From: Tiliqua scincoides
Taxonomy: Eukaryota; Chordata; Lepidosauria; Squamata; Scincidae
Direction: 5' to 3'
DNA: 64,000 bases
Assembly: GCF_035046505.1 (NCBI RefSeq)
Contig: NC_089827.1
Span: 56,944,356 to 57,008,355 of the forward strand
In this document: in pieces, positions 25,301 to 37,969 of the stretch
Numbering within the stretch: the stretch's first letter is position 1
Layout of the letters: each line of letters starts with the position of its first letter
Translations under genes and position numbers: made by a program
The notes under the pieces: generated by a model
Databases searched by the model: none
Told to the model about the DNA's origin: nothing
Seen by the model: only the letters and a program-made list of their open reading frames with translations

Positions 25301-26640
25301 AGATTTGTCTCCGGGCCCCAGAAGCATCTTTGAAGCACCCAACCATGGACTTCCCCCACCTGTGACCTGCAGTGTTGCAGTCTAGAAACAGTGTTTCATC
25401 TGCTATTTTTGTGCAATGAGTATTAGTCAACAGCTACTTCCATGTACTCTTCAGTATATTTTCACCTTTAATACCTTGAACCATACAGGATACAACCTAA
25501 GTTACTCCTGGCGCTAGCAGATACCTGACGGCTAGCCACTTGTGCTCATTCTTTCAATCTCTCTCTTACTCCTATGTTAAAAATATTGTGTTCTCTGTTA
25601 CTGTAGATGCTCTTCACACCTTATCAAGTTGCACAAGATAACACTGGCACTGCGTGGAGCACTGGATAAGCTGTTCATTTCATTCTGTGTGTCTTTGTGC
25701 ATTCCCAATTGAGTAGCTGCACATTCTGTCTCTTCCAATATCTCTGCTAAGGCGAGGTGTTCCATTGCTTAACAGAGAAATGGAAAGAGGCATAACTGAT
25801 GATTTTCCAGTAGCAGGCATGCAAGGACATTCTGAGTCACTTTTGGTGAAAAAAGGGTGAGGTTTAGATTGCTGCTGGGTTGAGCTCTGAGCTGAACTAG
25901 CTGCCGTGTTCGTTAGCTGCCTTGCCTTGTTTGTTTGTCATGGTCTAGCTTCTGTTAGTGAAGAATCAGAGTGACTGAACAGCCATTGTGCTTTCTGTTG
26001 GATTGTGAGGAACAAAATACTGTGGTTTTATAATACCTGAAGCTGAGTGGTTTGAGAGGGAGTGGGGTGGAGCCCTCTATTTATGTCGCCCTTCAGAGCT
26101 TTTCTGTCACTCTGGGAAATTTTCAAAAGGGAGGTGTGTAATTTTGGTGACAGAAATGGTCTTCACCTTAGTGTGAAAAAAGACATCGTTCTAATGCATT
26201 ACTCTCACACTGGAACTAGCAGGGCTGGAAATGGCCTCAAAAGGCCATATATATGAAGAAAAATCAACAAGGGTATATGCCACTGTCCAGCATAGTAATT
26301 GCTAATGAAACAATCAAGCAGTATTCTGCAGGACACAGACCTGGAAATGGAGCCCTTTCTCCAGGGAAGGGGATGGTGTCTCATTCTAGTAACCTGAATG
26401 GCTTTTGGTGCCCCCTTGGCTAAGGATTATGTGGGACTTGCCAAATAAGTAGAACAAGCCCTTCAAATTCTAATTTATAAAAACCAATATTAACAGTTTT
26501 TGTAAGGATAAATCAAAGTGTACATTCTGAAATCATTTTCTCTGTAAATGGTTGGATTTCATTTCACCCTTAAAGGGATGTTTAAAGAAGGAAATAAAAC
26601 AAAATTTCAAACCATGAAGGACAACTGACCTGTGTCACGA

Positions 26641-26660
26641 GTTTTTTTTTTTTTTTTTTT
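26641..26660. repeat. poly-T tract
   Basis: A run of about 20 T, just downstream of an AATAAA at 26593. It could be the tail of a minus-strand retroelement or a simple tract; no body was recognised beside it. Confidence 0.6.
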
Positions 26661-26863
26661 CAACTGACAATGGAAGATTTTCCTGGAAGAGAAAGATGGC
26701 TTAGTTCTTTCAGCTTGGAATGGATTGCGTTTGTACATTTTCTCATCTTTAACCTCAAGGAGCCATGCCTAGTCAATTGAGGGAGCACATGAACAGCTAA
26801 GAGATTTCCTTCATAAGAGCATATAACCTTCCTTCTAGTTACATCCTTCCAGTTAACAATAAA

Positions 26864-29123
26864 GCAGTAGCTATATTTTTAGTGTAGGAACAGACTCAGA
26901 ATTGTCTAGCAAACAGCTTGATAATACTGTATAGGAGTGAGATTTTGTTTCATCTCAACTGAAAGGAGGAGCAATAATCCTCTGAAACAATGCAAGCTGT
27001 GATGTAATGAAATGCTGAATGGAAAGTTTCCAATTACCAAATCCATAATTGATGTTGATAGATCAAGTACTGTAAGCAAAAGTCTTGCGTAATTTTCTAA
27101 CCTGATCTCAGTTAGCTACTGTAACTGTAGTTAATATAAAGGTTACAACGTCTGGACACCATGTTGAGGTAAAAGTGAAACTTATGTTGGTATCCCCCCC
27201 AAAATTCCTTACATAGTTGCCCCAGAGCCTTCGCAGACAGAACTACAGCAGTAGACAGTTCACACACATTGTGCAGCGATTGTCACCCATCCATGATTCA
27301 GATAAGCCAACTGTGGTAGGTGGCTAGTGGTTAGCATCTGTAATGTCATTAACGTGCTTGATTTATTCTTCCCCTGCTATCCCAAGCAGCAAAATGCCAG
27401 AGCATGTTTTATAAATGTTTGTACAGCATTTGATTTTTTTTTTTGGGGGGGGGGAGATATGATAAAGCAGAAAAATGAACAGGCATCTGCAGAAACACAT
27501 ATAATTCTACTCTTTTTTTTTTTTTTTAAGATGGTCAAAGTATCGGGGTAAAATTGAGGCTTGATCGATTTGCCAGTTCATCTGTGTTCAAGGTGAGCTG
27601 TGGAGCCAGTTTCATGCTGCTGGTGGAAAATACCCATCTGTTCAAAAATTCTGTCTTTATCCTAACACATCATTCTTAGAAATGTCATAGAGTATCATTT
27701 TGCAAGAACTTGAATTCCAATCTCAAACTCGAGTATTAACATTGCTCTGGTTTGTAATTGCAGAGCTCTACTTTATCATCCAGCTGTTTGCAGTTATACA
27801 TTACCCAATGCCTCCAAATGTTAGAAATCAAGTCTTGGGTCAACTATAGTGGATAAACATGTTTACACGAGTCCTTACTAAGTCTGGAAAGCATTTTTCA
27901 AAATTAACCAATTTAAGCAAACTTCAGGTACTAGATGACAGAGTTGTCAGTCATTATAGTAACAGCTTAGGTCTAAACTATCTTTGCCTGGTCCTGAGAC
28001 TGCAGAAGGGAAGGTCACCTTGGTCCATGCCATGAGTCAGAGGAACCAGAGGCAGGTGGAGGTTGCAGGAAGGATGGTGTTGGGAGCTCAGGCACTGCAC
28101 ATCAGAAGACCCACCTGATCAGGCTCCAAACCCTCACTGCTGGTGGCGATTGTAACAACCAATGCACCAATTGGGGGAGAGAAGGTCAGGGGCGTCCCAG
28201 AACAAGGCCTTCCTTCCCTCTCCAGTGTGCTAACTCCCCTCCTCCCAAGAAGGTCGTGGCAAAGAGAAGGCAGCCTGGCTCGACCCATTGGGTGGATCAT
28301 AAAGTGGTTAGTAAATGTGCTTCCTTCCCCCTCTCCCCAAGAACTCTGCTCCATTGGACAGTAGTCCTCAATCAGGGGAGGAAAGACTGGCCTTTGCTGC
28401 CAGATGCTGAACCAAGGGCCACTGAGTAGCTTTTTGCATTTTTAATCTGTTGCACACTGCTGATTTGATCTGAAAGCTGGGGTATATATTATGAGAAACA
28501 GGGAGTGATAGCTACAAATAAACCTCCCTAAAAGCAGATTAGGTGTTGCAGCCTTATTGTGGAGTGGGTTCTGAATTCCTTATGGTTCCTTAAAACAATC
28601 TTGGCTAAGGTGTCTGGCCCAATACCTTGCCTAATTCAAATTTTCTCTGACTTGGCTTTCTCCTGATTGCGAAGTATTTTTATAATCTCCCTCAGCTTCA
28701 GGTCTATAGATAACTTTTTTTTCAAGAGAAAAGGACTCTGATCCCTTAATTAAAACTGAATAATAAAGTTTTATTTATTATTCTGCTTGATGATGGTAGG
28801 CCAGCTTTTGCAGTGACGCTTTGGAAGTTGGGAGCTTAATTGTGTGAGTTTTTTTTTTCTTTTTTGGATTGTGTAATTATTTTTTAATGAAATAAAATAA
28901 GCTCAAAGATTTTACTCAAATAAAGGAGGTGGTGGAGCTTTCAATATGGCCTGCTATTCAATTATTTAAGAAATCATGTTTAGGCTGAACCACAGCCAAA
29001 GTGGTGACTGCCATATTCAAGATAACACTCTAGGAGCTGATAAGGCAGGCAAAGATTAAACTGGCTTACTGCTGAAGTTCTCAGTGTCTTCAGTTCTTTT
29101 GCTGCTTCTCATAGCAGCAGATG
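26864..29123. other. intergenic, no gene recognised
   Basis: AT-rich sequence with T and G homopolymers near 27437-27455 and 27513-27528. No conserved frame or named repeat was found. Confidence 0.4.
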
Positions 29124-29131
29124 CTCTATGC

Positions 29132-29527
29132 CAGTGGTCTTCAACCTTTTTCGTGCCACCACTTCAATCAATCAAGTGGGAGGCTGGGAACCCACCACTG
29201 ATCCTGTTCTGCCCACCTCACTGCTGCCCACTCCCTGCCCCATTACACCCTCCCAGCACTGTTCACTGTAACCGAGTATTCCTTATCTCAGAGAGCAGAA
29301 AAAGTCAACCTGAAGCCTGGCACTAGTGAAAGCTATTTTAGCACAATTGCTAAGAACCTGGACTGGGACACAATCTCCTGGTACCTGGAAGGATAGACCA
29401 GATGCCTCCCCCTTTACTTAGTGGTGCTCTAGTCCGGTGGTCTTCAACCTTTTTCATTCTTGTAAGTTGCCATGACCGAGGCTGTAAGACCCCACTGGGG
29501 TATTGACCCCAAGGTTGAAGAACACTG
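29132..29527. mobile_element. non-autonomous hAT transposon, perfect 8-bp TSD
   Basis: It starts CAGTGGTCTTCAACCTTTTT and ends CCAAGGTTGAAGAACACTG. The octamer CTCTATGC is identical at 29124-29131 and 29528-29535. An internal copy of the left-end sequence (GGTGGTCTTCAACC at about 29438) forms a local hairpin with the right end. The same family occurs inverted at 39494-39885. Confidence 0.88.
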
Positions 29528-29535
29528 CTCTATGC

Positions 29536-30277
29536 AGTATAACAGTGGAGGGGGGTAGCAACAACTAATGGCATCTCTCCAATTGCCTCTCTTCATTGTA
29601 TAAGCATGGGAGGGAGAATGAGAGCTAGCACACTTAGTTAGAGGAAGGACGATCAGCACCTTTTTCAGCAGTTGTGCTGCTGGAAGCCAGAGGTAAGTAC
29701 TGCCTGGAAAGAGATACCACGTAGCACAGGTGCTTGAAGCTATTTTTGGTGCTTTGGAGTGGTGGTTACTGTGGCACCCAACACAAAAAGATGCAGTCCT
29801 CTTGTGGCTTGCTGGTGTCTGGTGTGCTGATTTGGCACACCTGAGCCTCCCCAAACATATGTCTGAAAGTGAGCTTCTCTGCTAATGCACCTGATGCCGA
29901 TTCTACTCTAGATCTTCAGCAGAAAGGACCCCATTTCAGCTAACGTTTCTGCGAGAGGTCTAGTTTCCATCTGTCTGGGAGCACTGGTGCTGGTGCACAT
30001 ACAGATGTAAATGCAACTAGAGGACCAGCAAGCGGGTGCTTTCTCCCTCCAGCTGGATTTCCAATAATAAGAGGGCTTACCTTGGCCAAACTGGAAACTC
30101 TGAGCTGGCCCAGGAAGCCTCCCCCTCTCACCACATACAAAAAAGGAAGAAAAGCCACAGTCCATTTTGTCTTTCTGGGGCTTTAAGAAGCGGCACTCTT
30201 GGTGGGGCACATTTTAAAGCACAGAACTCAACCTCCCTAAAAATAGCTAAGCCCATTTGCTTTGAAATGTACACTAC
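29536..30277. other. intergenic, nothing recognised
   Basis: Short frames on both strands overlap one another and none resembles a known protein. No repeat family was assigned. Confidence 0.35.
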
Positions 30278-30410
30278 TGCACTTGCTCCCAGTGTGGAAG
30301 GGATTGTCACTCCCAAATCGGCCTTTTCAGCCACACTAGACGTTGTTCCAGAACCACCTTTCAGAGCGCGATACCATAGTCTTTTGAGACTGAAGGTTGC
30401 CAACTAACAC
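30278..30410 (+). mobile_element. LINE 3' tail, second copy of the unassigned zinc-finger family
   Basis: It matches 12291-12420 closely. The same frame encodes a Cys/Cys/His/Cys block (CTCSQCGRDCHSQIGLFSH) followed by CSRTTFQS and the tail GACTGAAGGTTGCCAACT. Only about 130 bp of the 3' end survives, typical of a heavily 5'-truncated LINE insertion or of a SINE borrowing that tail. Confidence 0.65.
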
Positions 30411-31012
30411 CTCTACAACCCAAAGGGAATCTCCACAAGATACATAACGCTATATTAGGGCTTACCTCCTCTTCGAGCCAATCAATAAAGTGCAAACGGA
30501 AAACAAGCCCACACGTTGGCCTGCTTAAGTGTTTTGCAGACCAACAATGGGATTACTCAAAGAGCTTGAAGTTAAGGGCATGTCTAAAAGCTTTGCTAAA
30601 TTTGGGTCATTCAGTACAGTCGGGAACATTATGATCTGCAGAACTAAATTTAACTTTATATAGCTAGCTAAAGTGTTGGAAAGATTGTGTCAATAAGGCA
30701 GGGACCGATAAGTTTATTGGATTTCCAAGCTCTTTGCTTATTCAAATCCCAAAATCAGGAATTATGGCTGGGCACTTTCTCTTGCCCAACAGGTGGCAGC
30801 AACTATTAATACACTTTAAACCCAGCAACTACAGTTCCAGATTAGCCTCCTATTGGAGGCAATTCGCTAATGGTTTCTTTCTTCTAATCTTGATGCTTTT
30901 GTCCAAGCATGATGTTCAGGGAGACCAAACCACAGCTCAGCAGCAACAGGTGGTTCTTGAGCAGTCTCAGGTATACATCCTGGGACTGGCAGTTTCATAA
31001 TGAGTACAAATA

Positions 31013-31093
31013 CCAGCTGCAGTCCTATGTACACTTATTACAACAGAAGTCTCTTAGGACTTCTGAGTAAGCGTGCTTAGGTCTGGGCTGCGT
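31013..31093. repeat. 93-bp near-palindromic repeat, degraded
   Basis: It opens GCTGCAGTCCTATGTACACT and closes with ACTTCTGAGTAAGC and a TTAGGTCTGGGCTGC end. The centre is rearranged. Confidence 0.55.
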
Positions 31094-31199
31094 GTGTGAT
31101 GCTATGTGATATTCAAGGACCTGGCTCATCCACCTTCATCATTCCTTCTCCAAGCCACACAGGCAGCACAAGAGTATCTGTACGGATGAATTTTGCTCT

Positions 31200-31385
31200 C
31201 CTATTCCTTTATTGTGGTTAATGGCCACCAGTGTTTCTTAATCTTTGTATGTTATATAGTACTCCTTAGAGTTTTATCTTTTATTTGTACATTTGATGTG
31301 TTCATGTGTTTTGGAAGCTGTTTTGGGTGCCCATCTGGGAGAAAAGCAGGGCAAAAATTTGAATGAATAAATAAATAATAAATAG
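31200..31385 (+). mobile_element. L2/CR1-like LINE 3' end
   Basis: The block TTTTGGGTGCCCATCTGGGA, GAAAAGCAGGGCAAAAAT and a tail of AATAAATAAATAAT repeats resemble the end of L2-type LINEs or their partner SINEs. The upstream boundary is unclear. Confidence 0.45.
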
Positions 31386-34300
31386 TGGAGGCAGCAAGTT
31401 TGGGCAGAAAAGAAAAGACACCATGATCTGCCTGATTGATGGAGGGAGATCCAGGATCTTGGAGGAAGGGCAGAAAAGAGAGAGAAACTGTATTTTCAGG
31501 ATTTGCTGAAGGTGGAAAAGAGTAATAGCTCCGAGCCTGCTGAGAAGTGATGGGGAGACTTCAGGTTTGTGGGATCAACCTTGTTTACTGTTAGAACCCT
31601 GAGGTCCACCAAATGTAGCCAAGTGCAAAATAGAGGCTGATGCGGGGGGGGGGGGGAAGAGAAGGATAAACAAGAATTAAGGAACTGGATGCCTCTGGAC
31701 CCCTGCTTTCAGATATATTGCAAACCACACAGAGATCTACCAATTGACTCCTGTCTTCCTTCTCCCATTGTAGCAGAAGGGAAGAAAAAGTGGCAAGAGA
31801 CTGTGCTTGGCAGCTCTTACCTAGACAAAGATCTTAGTTTCGTGGCTAGACAGCCAAGGAACTTTGCCAGATCTGTTTAAGACAGTGGAGTGGTCAGCTA
31901 CTGGCAGGCTGGGAAAGGTCCTTGATTGTCTAACTAAAACATAATGTAACTAAAATCTTTGTTCAGATAAGAGTGCCTTATTATCATTAACTGGAAAGGA
32001 ATGTTAGTAGCCGGTGGTGGCTGAATTAGGAGAGTCAAGACAACTGAGAAGACCATGAGGTTCCCCTGACCACACAGCAAGATGGATTTAATCAACACTG
32101 ATGAGGATTTCCATGCGATACTGCATCTGTGCAGCTCTTGGTCCCAGCAACTAAAATGACTGCATGGTCAGTAACTGCCAATCTGTAGGGCTGCTGGGAA
32201 GCAAGCTGGGACTGTACATTGCTATATGTTGCAATGTTGCTCACACTGTAGCCATGGTTAGAGGAATCTCCAGCTGACAGTTCATGTTCCACATGCATTG
32301 TAGCATCTAGGAAACCACTTGTGTAGCTTATACATATTTGTAGTTTCCCCATGCTGACTGAACTTCTTCAGTGCCAGTCCATGACATTTTCCTGCCTGAA
32401 GTTGAGCACTAGATGTATCCCTCCCTTTCTTCCCCCCCTTTTTTACAATTAAAATTATACTCCTTCTTTCTTTCACATTTTTCCCCCTTCCTACTTTCCT
32501 TCCCTTTCTATTGGGAAGGAAAGAGGAAAAGCAACATGGTGCCATTTTGCCTTTTGTCCTCTGCAGGCCAGCCATAGGGTGGTAGTGCTGGGTGGATTGA
32601 TGTACCATTCCTGAGATTGGGCTCACAATATGTTGCCTGAGGTCATGGGCTTTACCCTGCTTTGTGGTAGGGTTGGCCCTGAATACCTTGCTGAAAAGCC
32701 TAGTTGCTGAAGATTTTCACCACGGTTCATCCAAGGGCCTTCAAAACAATATGTCTCTCAGGTCCTCCACCAAAGGAACACAGACTTTACAAGGATAAAA
32801 AGGAATATCTGAAGTGATGTGTGTCACACAGCTGAGTGCGAGCAGTAATACATCTTCAGTCTGCAAGAGGAGAAGCAGCAGGGTGAGTCTAGTTGTCTTC
32901 ACTGATACATCCTTTTCAAGATTAGGCTAAGAGAGTTATTTCCTGCCCAGCTAACATGCAATTGCCCTCAGTTCTGTGTTGCACTCACTGAATTCTATTC
33001 AGTGGCCTGTAAAAATGACCTGGGTAGACCTGAGAACCACAGTTAAACTTCAAAACCACAGTTAAGCTTCAGAACATACAAAGCTTTCTGGAAACACAAA
33101 GTCTGGCCTTAATTCTTTCAGCTAGCACTCCTGGTACTGCTTCACTGACTTCTTTTGAACTGTCCCCTCCCAAGTTTCTGAGCTGACTTACTATACAGGA
33201 CAGGGGCTCCTAGTAGGAAAGAGACAATTACCTTTCACTGCCCTCATTCCATTCAATCCACTCCCTCAACTTTATTTCATCTTCCCCATCCCTTCCCATT
33301 TCTCTCCAAATGGGCCCCTTCCCCTACTTGTTTGCTGAATGACAGGCCCTAGCAGTAACCCCAGTCTGCTTCAGGCCAAGGAATGACCTGTCAAAGAGGT
33401 GATGCAATGTCACCAACCTCTGCCCATGCTGAACCAACACCACCACATCAAGCGGAACCAACACTTCTAAGATCCAGACCCACAAAACGCCTATTCCAGG
33501 AGGAAAAAACAACAACAAGTGGGAGCTATGCAGCTGGCCACATACTCTAATGCTACTTCCACATTAGCTGGAAAGATTGGGGACAGAGTCTGGCTTGAGG
33601 TGCATCTTCCTTCCCACTCTCCTTAAGAAAGCTAGATCAGCTGGGGGGAGGGGGGTTTCAAAGCAATCAGCTGAATGAAAGCATTTTTCCCTGCTTTGCA
33701 AATGGTGTCTTTTGTACAGAGAGATCAATGGAGGTGGTAAACATGACACCCTGCCATCTGTAAAGTCATTTTTTTTTTCAGACAGCATTTTCACAGCCAA
33801 AGCATACAAGGCAAAACAAATCTCCAGCAGAAACCTTAAACCACCACTGTTGCAAGCAAATGTTAGGCACATAAAACCCAATCCAACAGAAGCTGAAAAA
33901 CAGAGCAACATTTTTGTCTCCTAATCAACATACCAGAAGCAAGTATTCAACTTCTGCTGCCTCCACAGCCGAAACAACAAACACTCCCTGAACTGCAGAG
34001 TATTGGAGAGAACCTGCTTCCATCCAAGTCCTCTCCTGGCACCAGCCCACAGGACCAACCTGCTAAGCCAAACGTAAGCAGAACTTCCAGAACTCACACT
34101 CAGGATTTCATAGCACTGCTGCTGCTCAACAGAACAGGGAGCCCAACCCAAAAGAAAGGAATGAAACAAAATCACCAAGCCAAATTCTAAAAATGATCTC
34201 TGATTCACAGGAACTGGTGACAGAGAGAATCCAACTTGTCACTGATTTGGGGCCAACAGGTGAGTGACAGCTCTGGAAAGGCACGCCTTGGCACCTGGGA

Positions 34301-34934
34301 CACTGTGCCGAATTCTGCCCCTCCCTTCCCTGGTGATGCACCAGCCTCTGCTTCCTGCACTCCCTGGAGATCCCACTGCTCTCCTCTCCTCCACACTTCC
34401 TATTCCACTCTGTCCCACTCTTCCCTTTCCAATTCAGGGAGAGGGAGGAGGAGCAGTGGAGGGGAGTGGGCAGACAGAGGTGGACGCCTCCCTGCCAGTG
34501 GTGACAAGTGGATGTATTACTTTGGCCAGATGTTGACTTCAATGGAGAGGGCTTTGGAAATATATTAAGCCATTTCTGCCCAACATTGTGTACACAACAG
34601 GGACCAAATGTGTATACTTGTGGGCTGGGCAAAAATGGATTAAAGGAAATTAAAAGACAAATTTGCAAAAGTAGCAACAAGAAAAGGATTGCATTCACAC
34701 TCTTGTATTACTTTTCAGTGCCTCTCCAAATATATAAGAAAAAGTTAGAAATGATAATTATATTTTTTTTGCTCTATGCTTTGTGAACTTTTTTGTTGAA
34801 AAGCAGAATACTGTGTATACATATTCATAATAATGAAGAGTGCTACAGTCACTGGGATTCTGCAGAAGGTCCCAAATTGTACTGAGTGAACCAGTGTTGG
34901 ATGGAACCTAACTTAGCAGGGTAGATACTGGTGG

Positions 34935-35167
34935 AAATGTTTATTTTTCACATTTTTATACTGCCCTTCCTCCAAAGACCTCAGGGCAGTGTGCACAGCT
35001 GCTCCCCTCCTTTTGTCTTCACAGCAACCCTGTGAGGTAGGTGAGGCTGAGAGAAAGTGACTGGCCCAAGGTCACCCAGGAAGCTTCATAGTTGAGGGGG
35101 GATTTGAATCTGGATCTTCCAGGCCTAAGTCCACCTCCCAAACCACTACACCAGCCTGGCTCTTGCC
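34935..35167 (-). mobile_element. tRNA-derived SINE with L2-type tail
   Basis: This is the best-preserved SINE copy here. On the minus strand there is a GAGCCAGGCTGGTGTAGTGG head, a GATTCAAATCCCC B-box, GGGTGACCTTGGGCCAGTCA, CACCTACCTCACAGGGTTG, and a CTTTGGAGGAAGGGCAGTAT tail ending in A/T-rich sequence. Confidence 0.8.
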
Positions 35168-35581
35168 ATGCAATCCACCACCCAAGCTGCTTGCTGCTAA
35201 TCAGGCGCACTTCAAAGAAACTGAGGTTAGGTTCAACATTCAAAGAAAACTTTACAGTTCCATGATAATTCATATGTACAGCACCTGGTTATGACCAGGC
35301 AATTCCTATCACTTATTGAGGTCTGGGAGCCCTAAGTAGCTGCATGAAAGTCTGGTGGAATGGCGACTGGGAGCAGGAGCTCAGCAGCCTGCATCCATTC
35401 TCTTGGACGTTCAGGTGGCAAGACAGCAACATGGTCTAAAGGGGAAGAGGAAATGGGCAATGGGTAGACCTTCTGCGATGATAATTGAGAGGGGACCTGA
35501 CACATGCAGGTTGGTGCTATCATTCAAGAGTTAACCAAGCTTCATACAAAATTGCGCTGAAACTGGTTCCATCCCTCTAAG

Positions 35582-35640
35582 GCAGTGGTTTCCAAACTGT
35601 GAGTCCAGTACCCACATGAATGTACATCAAAAATACAACC
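35582..35640 (+). mobile_element. hAT terminal fragment
   Basis: CAGTGGTTTCCAAACTGTGA, followed by a GTCCAGTACCCAC stretch, resembles the left end of the element at 4827. No right end was found. Confidence 0.4.
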
Positions 35641-35934
35641 GGGTAAAATAATTCTACTAAAATTTTAAATAATTCTGTTAAAACGGGATTCAAATTCGTG
35701 ACTTCCTGTGTCACTCAGCTGAAATGGTTACTCAAAATACTTTCCAATTTTTGTATACATTTGTGTCTGAAACGGTTTCAACCCAGTCAAGAATCAGGGA
35801 TGAAGTGTACTTTTAATGAAGTACAGTGTAATGATTTTCAAAGGAAAGATGTGTAGCATATATCTACTCTGCTACAGTAGAAAGTACTGTAGAAGTATTC
35901 CTGGTACTTTTGCTTCATCAGTATTCCTGCTTGC

Positions 35935-36693
35935 TTCAAAGTATTCCTGGTGCTATAACTGGTCACCAAGTGAAGGAGTGGCAGAGTTTAACCAAAAGAT
36001 AAACAAGTTTATCTGGCAAGATTTAAAAAAACAAAACCAGGATGAAATATAATACCATCATTACACCAAAGGCAGAAGGGGTATTAGCTTTTCTAAGTAT
36101 CTTATATCAAGATACCAGCTGTCTAAATTGGATCACTGGTTGGTACCATTTGAAAGACAAGTATGTGGTTAGATTAGATTAGAGCAAGCCCTTACTAAGA
36201 TCTCTCTGAAAGGTCTGCCTGGAGTTTTCTTACATGGCTACTCAGAATTTCACTGGGAAGGAAGTAGTTCTATTATTAAATCTTTGCTATTTCTTTGGAT
36301 AAATACAGAAGATATCATCTGCTGGAAAAATCCACCTCTGTTTTGGTTCTGATGGATGAGGACTTTCAGAAAAAAGGTCTGGGTCTGTTTTCTGGCTGGA
36401 TTCAAATTACAGAACTGTTTCACGATTGGATTTTTAATAAATTATGCCCTATTTGTTAGAAGGCAGTGAGTTTTCCCAACTTGAATATGAATATCTGCAG
36501 GTATATCTGCCATGTACTAAGTAATTAGCTGTTCCAAATGTTTTACAAGGCCATTAATATCATTTGAAAAATGGTGCTGGGAGCCTTAAATGCAAGACTA
36601 GGCATACTTTATTTGCTATTTACCAGTTTTTATTGCACCATGGTATCAGATCCGAGGATTCTTATATGGCTAAATGGTCAAAATGGTCAGACA
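35935..36693 (+). mobile_element. decayed L1-type LINE ORF2 remnant
   Basis: The translation shows FNQKINKFIWQDLKK followed, past a stop, by KGRRGISFSKY and LDHWLVPFER. These correspond to the INKFIW...KGGLGLPNL region near the C-terminal part of L1 ORF2. Several stops break the frame, so this is an old copy. A hAT element at 36702 interrupts the sequence, and the remnant may continue after 37492. Confidence 0.5.
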
Positions 36694-36701
36694 CTTTAGG
36701 G

Positions 36702-37483
36702 CAGGGGTATCAAACTTGTTTCATCCAGTGGGCTGAATAGCATTCACCTGCCGAGGGCCGGAGGTGATGTCTTTAAGCAGGAAGTGATGTCATTAAGCAG
36801 ACTCTGGTCAGAAATAAGCACTTTGGAGGTTCTAGCAGGAGAGCGCAGCTATTGTATACCTTTGACCGAAAAACAGTACACCCCTATCTGGGATGGTCAT
36901 CCTCTTCCACTGAGCAGCTTCGGGAGGGATGCACATGGAGAGGTGAGGGACGAAGGGGACACCAGCCTAGCCAGCCAGATCAGTCGAATCAACCCTAGCA
37001 ATCAATGGGGTGACAGATGTCACAGCCAGATCACCCTTACATCCAAATAAGCACTTTGTTCTCTCATAGAAAATCATCAGCTGCAAGTGAGAGAAGAGAA
37101 AATGTGCAAATCTTTCCAAGATATGAGAGAGCTAGTTATCACATTGGCTGCCCTTTCAGCAGCACTGCTTCTGCCAGCATCACTTTGCAGCTCCGCAGCT
37201 GAGAGGTGGTCTGTGAAGTGACACTCTGTGGTGCAGCTGAAAGGCCAGCCCACATGATGGCTCTCGCAGCACCTTGGCAGCATCATCTCTTCACTTGGTC
37301 TGCCCCTTGCCCCTTACCCCTGAGCATTCCTTCTGAAGCCTCTTTCCATCTCTCCCTCCCAGAGCCTCCGTAGAAGCACCGCTGCTGAAAGGATGGCACT
37401 AGGACAGCCCAATTAACACAGGGCTGAATAAAGAGCTTCCGGGGGCCGCATCCGGCCTGCGGGCCTTTCATCTGACACCCCTG
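36702..37483. mobile_element. non-autonomous hAT transposon (CAGGGGTATCAAAC type)
   Basis: The left end is CAGGGGTATCAAACTTG and the right end CATCTGACACCCCTG. Flanks CTTTAGGG (36694-36701) and CTTCAGGG (37484-37491) match at seven of eight bases. The right subterminal region contains GGCCGCATCCGGCCTGCGGG. At 782 bp it has no transposase. It sits inside a decayed L1, so it is the younger of the two. Confidence 0.85.
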
Positions 37484-37646
37484 CTTCAGGGATTAAGCTT
37501 ATTTTGCAAGATTGCACTACTGTTTGGTTTTGTATCACCAAGTATTCAATTTCTTGTATCTTAAAAAGAAAACTGTTACAAGGTTATTACTTTCTAGCAC
37601 TTATTACTTTTAAGAGTTTCAAAAATGAATTCAGAATGAACCAATT

Positions 37647-37843
37647 CAGTAGCACAGCCAGAGAAGGGGCAAAACAGTAAGGACAGCAATGGCAATGCAC
37701 AGGCACTCCTCACTGAACCAAATGGTATCTCTTATCATTCACTGCCCAGAATGGCCTCTGATGGTGAGTGGGAGGGGCTGCTTACACAACATGTTGTGGC
37801 ACCTGCAGTACTTACAGTTATACTCCCCCTAGCTATGCTACTA
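37647..37843 (+). mobile_element. non-autonomous hAT-like element (second copy of the 3630 family)
   Basis: It begins CAGTAGCACAGCCAGAG and ends CTAGCTATGCTACTA, inverted ends of the CAGTGGCATAGCTA group. The interior GAGTGGGAGGGGCTGCTTAC matches 3728-3747. No clear target duplication was found. Confidence 0.55.
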
Positions 37844-37969
37844 CTAATGCCTGTTGGAAATGTTGTCAAATGGAGGCAGATTTCTTTTGTTGGTAGTCCT
37901 ACAACAAAATACAACAGTTTTGGAAGTAGATAGTAAAATTAATTTCAGAACTTCTGAATATTAAACTTA

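Larger units (their letters stand above)
20825..26863 (+). other. MGAT3: MGAT3 3' UTR and downstream sequence
   Basis: No further coding frame belongs to MGAT3. The 3' UTR probably occupies much of this stretch, because AATAAA hexamers are scarce after the stop. Candidates are 26593-26598 and 26858-26863, with an ATTAAA near 24675. The true end cannot be set from sequence alone. The longer open frames here (for example minus strand 22461-23024) show no recognisable protein character. Confidence 0.4.
30411..34934. other. intergenic stretch with few identified repeats
   Basis: Apart from the repeat copies near 31013 and 31200 nothing was assigned. A G run lies at about 31644-31655. Minus strand 34126-34698 carries a long open frame with no recognised domain; it has a hydrophobic start but low-complexity content and is not called a gene. 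Confidence 0.35.

Noticed and set aside
34126-34698. 190-codon minus-strand open frame with a hydrophobic start
   Set aside because: A signal-peptide-like N-terminus alone is weak evidence. The remainder is Ser/Pro/Cys-rich without conserved motifs, and overlapping frames on both strands are equally open.
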